Program-made: the position numbers and the translations under genes | Part shown: in pieces, positions 55,297 to 64,000 of the stretch | How positions within the stretch are numbered: the stretch's first letter is position 1 | How the letters are laid out: each line of letters opens with the position of its first letter | Source: Galaxea fascicularis | Lineage: Eukaryota > Cnidaria > Anthozoa > Scleractinia > Euphylliidae | Assembly (NCBI GenBank): GCA_948470475.1 | Contig: OX419341.1 | Coordinates: forward strand, 4,451,853 to 4,515,852 | Direction: 5' to 3' | DNA: 64,000 nucleotides | The notes under the pieces: generated by a model | What the model saw: the letters and a program-made list of their open reading frames with translations, nothing else | The model's database searches: none | Told to the model about the DNA's origin: nothing

Positions 55297-56367
55297 TTAC
55301 ACTGAAGAAACAATAGTGGCCTCTTGGAGTTTGACACTGTTACTAGGTAACTCATGATTGACCAGAGACAGAGCTTTTGGGTTAGAGGACTGTGTCCTCA
55401 CTCCTTTCAATCGAACTACACCTTTCCGCCATGATATATTAATTTGCGAAATCGAGGAATGTCTGCACGCAATTTTGTTCCACAGCACCTCTTTAAAAGC
55501 TCGACGAAAATCAGGCTTGAAAAATGTGTACAGCAATGGGTTGACGATGCAGGTCACGTAACGCAAGGTTGCAAACCACTGCAGGTAGCTATCAAAATTT
55601 TTGATGTCAACTTTCATATTCACCAGCAACACCATCATGTACCATGGCAACCAACAGACGGCGAACACAGTGGCCATCGCTGCAAATATGGTGCAAACTC
55701 GACGCCTTTGTTTGTTTGTCTCAAAGCTGCGGCTGTTGCGTCTCAGAAGCACGGGTTGTTTCTGTCCACTTTTGCCGGATATAACCCTAAACATGACGAC
55801 TAAAGCGTAAATGATGAAGAGATACGACAAGACGAACACAGCAAAGAGGCAGACAATGCTGTAACCCAGCAGGAGATGGGCCTTAACTTTCACGTCACTG
55901 ACCTTGATCCAAGAGAATGGCGTGAAAGCAATGATAAGAGAAACGAACCAAACGGTGGTAATCACTCTGAACACAACTTTCCTGGTTAGCAAGCGATGCT
56001 TCCACGGCCACACAATGGAAAAGTACTTCTCGCCTACAACGACAAGGATGTGATATACCGTGGCCGTTGCCGTTAAGGTGTGTAACACAAACACCAGATA
56101 CCTCAGGTAAAAAGTTACTTCTTGAGAACGGATCGCTGATGTGAGAAAGGTGATGATAAACAAAGGAATGTTAACAGATCCGGTTATAAAGTCGCAAACT
56201 GCCAAACTAACGAGCGGAAAGTTCGATAACGTTCGTAAATACTTGCGTCTTAGGAAAAGAACAATAACCAGGGCATTTGTTGCCACGATGGCGAGTGAAA
56301 GAGGGACAAGCCTGGCGATTTCGTTGTAAATTGGCTGTGTCTGGGAAGAGGTCTCGTTGCCCGCCAT
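55297..56367 (-). CDS. class A (rhodopsin-like) G protein-coupled receptor, intronless (copy 2)
   Basis: Same length (356 residues) as the receptor at 33580-34650, with 15 amino-acid differences (about 96% identical) and no indels. LAVCD, EKY, CWLP and NPLLY are all unchanged. Differences cluster in the N-terminus (D3G, K15N), near the top of helices 2-3 (S86F, Q88L, Q106H) and in the loops, while the C-terminal tail is almost identical. The unbroken frame in both copies argues that both are expressed or were until recently. The helix 3 / loop 2 cysteine pair is missing here too. Confidence 0.95.
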   Translation of the reverse strand: MAGNETSSQTQPIYNEIARLVPLSLAIVATNALVIVLFLRRKYLRTLSNFPLVSLAVCDFITGSVNIPLFIITFLTSAIRSQEVTFYLRYLVFVLHTLTATATVYHILVVVGEKYFSIVWPWKHRLLTRKVVFRVITTVWFVSLIIAFTPFSWIKVSDVKVKAHLLLGYSIVCLFAVFVLSYLFIIYALVVMFRVISGKSGQKQPVLLRRNSRSFETNKQRRRVCTIFAAMATVFAVCWLPWYMMVLLVNMKVDIKNFDSYLQWFATLRYVTCIVNPLLYTFFKPDFRRAFKEVLWNKIACRHSSISQINISWRKGVVRLKGVRTQSSNPKALSLVNHELPSNSVKLQEATIVSSV

Positions 56368-56460
56368 AGTTTAACGTCTTTACTGACTTTACCCAACAAT
56401 CCAGTATCTGAATCGACCTTCAGGTGTGCTTTGATGAAGAAACTCAGGAAACTTCTCAGG

Positions 56461-57049
56461 CCATGAATCAGAGAAAACTGTGGATGATTTCCATCAAAAT
56501 ATCTACTTACGTGTCTAAACTGATCCCAGGATATGAACGCAACATATGCCTAGCATAAGTGGGTTACGCACATTGCATTCAATTGTTCACTCGGCGCGCC
56601 CCAATTGACAACAGCGGGTCAGACATAACTCTTGTATTGTTTTACGAAGTGTTCAGTGGATGCAAACACGCGATGTAGATACGCTATATTGACGCGCATT
56701 TAAGTGCATCGCTGGGTATAGTTTTTTGTGGCGTAATTTGATTGTAGCTGTCGATCGCGAGTTGAATCTTTGTATAGGCAACCACATAACATTAAGATGT
56801 TGGCGTCACAGTGTAACCATATCCTGTTTAATATTGTGACTACGGAATATTATTTCTATGTTTTGCATAATAATCACATGGTTTTGAAACATTTTGAGAC
56901 TAAACGTTTTGAAGAATAGAGAATCCCGTTGAGAAAAGGATAAACTGACATTAGTGGAATCTTTGACATCAGGGTAACATTTTACACAAGTTACGAAAAT
57001 GTTGCAAATTTCCAGTTTGACGCCAAAGTAGCCATGGCTGAAATGTCAT

Positions 57050-57092
<43 letters not shown>

Positions 57093-60000
57093 TTATCGCT
57101 GTTGTGATCAGCCGAAATCCTAGACTGCGTACAGACGTGTCCTATTTCCTTTATGTATAGTAGGAGACTTCTGCATGTAGGCTACTGAAATCCAAGGTCC
57201 GTACTGTGGTCTGTTAGCTCCGCATTTAAAATGACAAACCAAATCTAAAACCATTAAAAGGGGAAGTCTCACGGAGGTTTTCGTCATTTTGCTCAAAATT
57301 CACTTTATCTAGCTTCAAACTGACTTTGTTAATATTCGACTCCTTTCTACATCGCTAATTCCAAGAAATAAAAGAATTTAGAGTGAAACGGACGAACCGA
57401 AATATGTTAAATTCCATTTTTAGAGAGGAAAATTCAATTCATACTTGAAAACTGAGCCGACGTTTTCAAGTTTGAACTGATCCCTGTCTCGGTTGTCTGC
57501 CTCCGAAATCGTATGAGTATAATTTCTTTGCATTGTATAACAGGGGCATTTTTTGTAGGGGGGAATTAACTCCGTGGCTGAGCGAGAGGTGCCCTGTTAC
57601 AAGTGGTGGATCCGAACTTCACTCAGGAACATGTTGGAGATCTTCACTCATTTCGTTACAGTCAGAGCTCAAAGCTCTGCTGTCAGGCTTATTGTCATAT
57701 ACGATTTCCAACCAATAATACTTGGACAACTTATGCACTTACGTAAGCTTAGCAAATGGAAGGAATTCGCACTTTTCACCCCTTTACAATTCAACGCTCA
57801 TTTTACATTCTAAGGCGTTATTCTAAGGACAGGTGGAAAACACCTAAATTACTCGCTTTATGATCAGAAACATTGCGACATTGCCTAACTTTTCTTAAAT
57901 CTCATTTTACTGGAATACGTCCCGTAACAATTATAGTCAACCTTTAAAGGAATTTTAACCATTATTTTACCTTTGGCATCAACCGAAAAGTGAATTTTTG
58001 ATCTTCAATGTGTTACTGAAACTAGCATGAGACTGCCCCTTTAATGAGCACAGTCTGAACTGTAAAGTAAGATGGAGTGTTTACATGTGCACTCTAACTT
58101 GAATAGCCCTATATTGAAGCCTGTGTCTAACAATTACCACCAACTGGCCAATATGCCGACGAGTGCACTTTAAGGAGAGGACAGGACTGAACATGCCAAG
58201 GCCGCCGATTTGGCGTCGAAAATGAAAAGAAAAAAAAAATACACTCGTTTTTTATAAGAACGTCGAAATTTGAACCTGAAAACGTTCTTAACACGTTCTT
58301 ACGTTACATGGTGTAGTTATTTCAATAAATCATTGCGGGCCTGGCCAGAAAACCGATCAAAGTTCATTGTTTTGCGGCGATGTGTTATCAAGTTGCTTGT
58401 CATACGCTTGTGCGGCTTACTCTGATGCTGCGCCAAACAACTCTGGGTAAATATGGCTTGACTACTCATTAAAAAAACAAAAATGAGCACATTAAAATAC
58501 GATCATAATTGACTCTCAAGCTGGGTATGTTCTCAGCATGTTCTTAAAATTTGGCTTAATCTCAGCCTCAACGTTCTTTAAAAAAGATGTAGTGTTTTCA
58601 AAGTCATTGGAAACTGGTGCCAAAACAAAAAAACAGTTGACAGTTTCATTTTCTATGATGGCGTAAGATTGCCAGACTGTCAGGCCGAAGAAATTGAGTG
58701 CATTAATTTGACAAGAACTAAACGTTTTCAAAGAGCCGGGGGGAGGGGGAGGGAATTGCAGGTGGGGCACCTGCCCATTTGGACCAGTTGAACCAGACAA
58801 ATAAATGCTGTGGATTAAGAATTTTCATAATTCAATGGATTTGTTTTCTTTAGCCTCAGTGGATTTGATTGTGTTGTCTTGCGATTCAGGTTGTCACCCC
58901 CCCCCCCCAAAAAAAAAATGTTGTGAGCACTGAAACAGAGAACACTTTTACACTTGTCTGAGGTTGATTTTTTAGTCGAAGACATGTCATATTTAGTACT
59001 GAAAATGGCGTTTCAGCATCCAGATTTCAAATTGTTCTGGAGGAGGATACCCCCAGACCTTCCCACAAGTTTCCAACCTTCTGCACTCGCGAGAGTGCTC
59101 GCTCCCGCACCCCCTTTACAAAAAACCTTGCTACGACGCTAAAGAGGAATGTGTTGCGGCCCCTCTATCGTTTATCCGATACAAGACGTCCAGGAACCCT
59201 TGACAAGACTGATTCAATAATCCGTTGGAGATTTGAATGTGAAGACCATTTGCATTCAAGGTAACGTGGAAGAACTGAAATACATATATAAACTGACTTT
59301 AATTTTAAGTTCACGCCTATTGTTACAAGCATTTTGATACTTGTTAACTTGCTATTTTAATTTTGGTAATAAATATATAAACATCTCGTTTACTCTTTAA
59401 CATTCCTGACTATGCAACTTATCTAAATTAAAACACGGAAATTAGAGAACGTCATTTAGCAACTGGGGCCCTCAGGCTCTTAACGTATCCGGATGTTTCA
59501 ACTAGCTTCACAAAAAATAGGCCTCGTAGTTTAGGTCTGATCTTGAATCCTCGACCTTAAATTACATTAAATTAACATTACAACTGCATATAAAATTCGG
59601 CTCTAGCAGTGCAAGTGTTAGTAAGAGAGATAGATTGATTGATGCATGTACGCAATAAGGGAGAACGATCTTTGCGACGATGTATTTTTCTTTTTGATGC
59701 ATTTTTTATTCAATAGTGAAAATATGAGCTTGCTGATATAATGGAGAATTGTGTATGTAAAAATCGAATTTTCTTGAGCAACCTCAGTGACTCAATTAGC
59801 TAAAAAAAACCTATGAAAGGTACTCCCTATCTGAGCTAAATCAGTATTCTGTGTGGTTCAAAAAGCCACAAAGTGTGTTTCAGTTTAATTTTGTCTTCAT
59901 AGCACGCTTTTCAGCTAACGCGTACACCCAGCGTGACACACAGTGGATTTGACTCAAAATTGGAATGTGTGAGGGACAAAGAAGCAGCTATTCTCTTAAA

Positions 60001-60509
60001 AGTAATAACTGAAGAAGAGGTAAATACTAGGATTTATTATATCTCAGTTAGTAAGCACGCTGGGATAGTCCGGCTAAATTTGAAAGTTTCCTTTCCCGCG
60101 CGCCAGATTAACCTCAGAAATATAATAAATATCTTACTAACCTTGTTTTCTCGGTCCTTACTGTAAGTTACGGATCCTGTTTTTTTCCCGTTCTTTTATC
60201 GCCCGCGCGCTTCGCGCTTGGGTCATAAATGAACGGGAAAAAACGCCGTCCGTAACAGTACAGACCTCGGTTAGTAAGAGGTGTATAGAAAATAGAAAAA
60301 AAAAAAAAGGAAAAGCCGAAGAAGAGGGCCAAACCTGCATGTTCGAAGTTTAGGTTAGAACGACATACATCTCGTCACATTTCAGTGCGTATATACAATA
60401 ATTGGTTGTTTTTACTTGATCCCCCTCCCCCCTCTCCCCGTCTTCGATTTCATATAAAGAACTTCACATAGATCTCGCTTGTCCCGGGCTTGTCAGTAAT
60501 GCGTTTTCC
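56461..60509. other. 4-kb region without a recognised gene
   Basis: Contains a (TA)n run at 57053-57089, C and A runs near 58896-58918, and an inverted pair around 60180-60250 (CCCGTTCTTTTAT / ATAAATGAACGGG). Short frames such as 58516-58800 show no family resemblance. It marks the right boundary of the segmental duplication. Confidence 0.5.
57053..57089. repeat. (TA)n microsatellite
   Basis: About 18 uninterrupted TA units followed by a T run. Confidence 0.98.
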
Positions 60510-63500
60510 TTACTGCCATGCTTGAGATGTCAACTTGTAACTGACCACATCGACAAGGTCCCTGTCTACTGGATCAACATCTACACTTGGAGCTGTTTTT
60601 GGACGCTCGATCTCTTCGTCTGCTTCAAAGGAAATGTGTTCCACACCATTACCGTTGCTATGGGTTTGGCCGTAGACCTTGTCCCGGATGTAAGGCGTAA
60701 CTGGGACACCGTATTCAATTCCATGCTCAACTTTGTCAGCACCCAGCAATTCGTCCTCTAAGCTCATGCGCATTCCAACCAGCTTATCGATCAATAATAA
60801 TTCGAGGAAAGTAGTAATTGCGGCCCAGGCGGTAACTGCCACGGTCAGTAACAACTGCACACCCAAGAAGCGCCAAGGACCACCCTTGAAGATTCCATAA
60901 TCGTCGGCAGAAGGTTCATCTTTTAGGATGTCTTTCTCGGCAAAGAAAGCTACGGCCAGTAAGCCCCATACTCCTGCAACAGCATGCGTTGGGACGCAGC
61001 CGACCGGGTCATCGATTCGAAGCCGCTCCAGAAGAGCACATCCGGGGCATGCCAACAGAGCGCCGATGGCACCAATAAGGAGTGCTTCCCAGGGACGTGC
61101 AAGAGTGCAGATCGCTATAAAACAGGGGTAGAAGTGTTGATGTTTAAATGTATAATTACTTTATCAAGCTGCCTTTCCTCTTTAAAAGTGTAAGACGTTT
61201 CCTACATTCTGGAGATAAACCCTTCTTCTCCCCTCCCCTCCCCTGCCGGCCAAAGAAACCTTGACCAAAATACAGTCCATGAACTTCTTCTAAAGGAGGA
61301 GAGTGTGAACTTTCCAGTACGAGCCCAGAGCTCTTAACAACATATGCCTTTACTGAAATGTTTTATGCGGCCTAGCCATATGCATTCTTATGCAATGCTT
61401 CGCTTAAAATTGTATGACTGACTGTGGCCCTGAGAAATGCTTCGCAAATATTGGCCTAGTAAAGAAGAATATTTTAACGTTTACACCCATACATCTGACC
61501 GCTTTTCGATGGGCATCGTCTTCTTCTCAGAGTATATTGTTTTAGCTTGAAAAATTACAAGAGGTGTTTTGGAGTAATTATGTTGAATGAGGCCCCATTA
61601 CGGGGGGTCTGAGTATCCCATAATATTTTTGGCCCAAATATCTCGTATCCCGTTAATTCCTGTGGTTTGTATCCCTATGATACAAAAACACGACTGATGA
61701 CGTCATTGTGGGTAATATACTTGGGTACTAGATAGTGTAATGTTGACAACCGTCAACGAAGTCATTATCGAAACGATAAAAGGTGATTAAAGGTCATGAA
61801 AAACACTCGTCAGCCTGGTATGAGGTCGTCACCCGCGAAAGTGGCGGCAAATAGAAAGAACCCTGAAGGGGTGGGGGAGAGGTTTTCTCAGACAAACTAT
61901 CTGGAAGAGCCGATACTGGAAGGTATTGTCAATGTTTGATACAAAATACGCATAAATCGCATTGGCAAGTATATGTTTCCCTTTTTGCGCCTTCAAAATT
62001 CATCAATGACCCTATTTTAGATTTAGATAGCTTTGATGTTCGATATCCCAGAATTTCTTTTAAAATATCCGGTATCCCGTTAATGTTTCTAACCAACATC
62101 CCTATCCCATAATTACCTAAATTACCTAATTTACCTAAATATTCCGTATCCCGAGAACCCCTAATAGGGTCTCTTGAGTGGCAGTATGTCACATACCTGT
62201 GATACCAACAAGGCCTGAAAGAATACCCGTGACGAAGATTGGAATATTTATCTGCTTTTTGTAAACGAAATAACTGAGGAAGAAAAGCGAAGCCTTAGTT
62301 TAGTAAACGGAAAGGGAAAGGTCGCATCTTGTCGAACAAAAGAAAATAGAAAACACTTCAAATATAAGAAAACGTTAAAAATATTAACTTATCAAAGAGA
62401 TTGACTACGAAACTATGGAAGTGAAATAGGCTCCATCAAGAAAACCTTTCAAGTAGTGGGATAGGGGGAGGGGGGCTTGACTACCAAAAGCCGGTAGCCT
62501 CAAGCTTTAAAATATTGTAAACGTTTTGAGTTTTCTTGATTTTTTTCAACTTAAATGTCTTTTATTTTATCCTTCGTAGATTTTTCAGGTGCCCCAATGC
62601 ACGGCAGGTCTCAGGGTTCAACGGTTGGACAAGTGAGTGTTTTTCTCGCCCCCATCCCACTTATAAGTTCTTTCTCCAGTGTGTTTGATCTCAGACATTC
62701 CAGTGTGCGTAGATCTCTGGGAAAAACTTTGGGGAGAGAGTTTGTACTAGTTTCATAGATCGCTCAAGACCAACGCCTCCATAATTAGTAACGCACCTGT
62801 AAGCTGTCCCCACAATTCCGCCTCCAACGGCACCGTTTATGGTGACGACTGCTGACCTAGAACAAACAAACCGTAATTTTCGTTGTCATCCAGCTTGGTT
62901 TTTCCTAATAATTCGCTTAGTCACTGATGGACAAAAGAAAAATTAACTTATTTACAGCCATGAAAGCTATTGAGAGGTACCAGGAGCAGCTAGCACCAAA
63001 GAAGGCCAAGTTTAACGCTTCATTTTAGCCTGCGAGCAAACTGTCTATTGGGGGTCTGGCGCGAGCATTTAAATTCTAATATACTTAGGGTTACCATTAC
63101 TACACATGGCCTTCACTCGCTTAGTGTCTTTGCCGCCAAATTATGAAATTCCCTCCCTGATCACTTTAGCAGCCTCCTCCTCGTTTTTTCAAACGATGAT
63201 GTATGTTTTTTATCCGTATCCTGATAGTTTCTATGTATGTACTCCATATCTTATTTCGTTCGTTTCTGTTATTTCTTATTCCTATGCTTATACTTTTCTT
63301 TTGTCTTACGGAGATGTTAGCAACAAAATAAACTTGATTGATTGATTGACGAGCCACGAGTGAAGCCAGTCGCGAGAGGATTGAGGAGCAGAGGCGACCC
63401 TTCTCCCAAGTCGCTCGACGCTCGCGCCTCAAATAAATCTTGCGCGAGACAGAACCCATGAGAGAGCTTGCTCACAGGCTTATTTCATTGGGCCAATTAT

Positions 63501-64000
63501 TTCATAAAATTACTGTAACAGGTTGTTAATTATTCCGCCAGCGCACATCTCTTACTGATTTTATTTACCTGAAGACTAGTTTCCTAATATCCGAGCGTCA
63601 AGGCAATCAACACACTGTCTCGCACTTAATACTTTAAGCAAACTGAACTCGTAGGCAATGGAAACAACGGTCGGTTTATGGTACAGATGTGTAATGCGTC
63701 TGGACAGCTTTGTTCAAATATATTTTAATTCGTCTTTTGGTTTGTCATTTAATTCGTCCTGTATAAAGGCGGGCGAGTGACGGATTATGCGGCTGTACGA
63801 AGTAAAGCGTTAAGTGTGTCTTCATAATGCGTCTCTCGCCCGTCTTTATCAGGACGAATTAAATGACGAACCAAAAGACGCATTAAAACATATTTGCCCA
63901 ATGTCGTCCAGATGCATTATACGTCTGTAGTATAATAACGGACAACCATACAAAGAAAGACTTAATGTAAGGTGAGTAAAAATTGCATGCGTACCTTGAA
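60510..64000 (-). CDS. ammonium transporter, Amt family (copy 3, 5' end outside window)
   Basis: Three complete minus-strand exons are present: 62797-62856, 62197-62273 and 60510-61114. The last six bases of exon 1 are at 63995-64000 (TTCAAG|GTACGC). Lengths (60 and 77 nt) and phases equal those of copies 1 and 2. The peptide runs SAVVTINGAVGGGIVGTAYR, KKQINIPIFVTGILSGLVGI, RPWEALLIGA, LLACPGCALLERLRIDDPVG and CVPTHAVAGVWGLLAVAFF (second pore His), then a tail unlike the other copies, ending SYKLTSQAWQ. It is clearly an older paralogue, with the same intron positions. Exon 1, which should encode about 250 residues including the first pore His, lies to the right of the window. Confidence 0.9.
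61588..62174. mobile_element. TGAGGCC-ended MITE in ammonium transporter 3 intron, reversed
   Basis: Left end TGAGGCCCCATTACGG, right end CTAATAGGGTCTCT. It contains the reverse complements of the GGGATACGGGATATTT and TTTGCGCCTTCA-type motifs seen in 24831-25250. TTGA occurs next to both ends as a possible target duplication. Confidence 0.7.
63099..63350 (+). pseudogene. LINE 3' end with (TTGA)n tail
   Basis: One frame reads LSVFAAKL, a stop where W is expected, then NSLPDHFSSL; KLWNSLP is the usual C-terminal motif of jockey/CR1-like reverse transcriptases. The element ends ATAAACTTGATTGATTGATT, a typical microsatellite-like 3' tail. It is in intron 1 of ammonium transporter 3, opposite in orientation. 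Confidence 0.75.
63690..63930. mobile_element. foldback MITE in ammonium transporter 3 intron 1
   Basis: TGCGTCTGGACAGC, TTTTAATTCGTCTTTTGGTT and CATTTAATTCGTCCTG at the left recur inverted at the right (CAGGACGAATTAAATGACG, AACCAAAAGACGCATTAAAA, GTCCAGATGCATTA). The arms are about 100 bp. Confidence 0.8.

Larger units (their letters stand above)
42311..56460. repeat. segmental duplication, copy B
   Basis: Homology to copy A begins at GCAATTGACCTGCTCCCAAC (42311, twin 23403), directly upstream of the tRNA-like SINE. It carries ammonium transporter 2 and GPCR 2. Compared with A, it has extra MITEs at 44146-45678, lacks the 1.45-kb segment and the Penelope remnant, and places the 52.07-53.5 kb block left of the GPCR instead of right. 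Confidence 0.85.

Noticed and set aside
58516..58800. 94-codon minus-strand frame
   Set aside because: No recognisable domain, no splice context, proline run from a G/C tract; probably chance.
1..64000. CRISPR array
   Set aside because: The tandem arrays here (54 and 112 bp) have no unique spacers, and the genome is animal.

Overview
The window is animal nuclear DNA. It is AT-rich, has intron-bearing genes on both strands, and is full of short transposable elements. The element mix suggests a cnidarian, most likely an anthozoan such as a stony coral: Nin-DC-type tRNA SINEs, Penelope-like, DIRS-like and CR1/jockey-like retroelements, many foldback MITEs and Polinton/adintovirus-type capsid genes. 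This placement rests on recognising families from memory, not on a search.

Left part (1-11 kb). Arrays of a 54-bp tandem repeat lie in opposite orientations on either side of a decayed transposase-like reading frame, a LINE fragment and a SINE. A clean Harbinger-type MITE interrupts the right array. Next comes the first exon of an amidohydrolase (5398-5637, minus) and then a complete six-exon gene for ribosomal protein eS1/RPS3A (7357-11039, minus).

Middle left (11-23 kb). RPS3A is head to head with RRP8, an rRNA-processing methyltransferase (11196-15264, plus, five exons). The two ribosome-related genes share a promoter region of about 150 bp. RRP8 is followed by eight copies of a 112-bp satellite and an intronless tripeptidyl-peptidase 1-like gene (17118-18833, minus). 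The stretch to 23.4 kb is mostly MITEs and SINE pieces.

Right part (23.4-64 kb). This is a young, rearranged segmental duplication. Copy A (about 23.4-38.0 kb) and copy B (about 42.3-56.5 kb) each carry an Amt-family ammonium transporter gene (four exons) and an intronless class A GPCR gene, all on the minus strand. The two GPCRs differ at 15 of 356 residues. A third, more diverged ammonium transporter (60.5 kb to the right edge) makes a tandem array of three; its first exon lies outside the window except for its last six bases. Between A and B sit a DIRS-like retrotransposon remnant and a broken Polinton/adintovirus-like module: a protease start, an intact 237-aa minor protein, and a capsid-like gene disrupted by frameshifts, a stop and a MITE. 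Several MITE insertions in copy B have a matching empty site in copy A, so they postdate the duplication.

Functional reading. One ribosome-biogenesis pair (RPS3A/RRP8), one lysosomal-type protease, one amidohydrolase start, and an expanding ammonium-transporter/GPCR locus. No CRISPR array, operon or convincing functional tRNA gene was seen.
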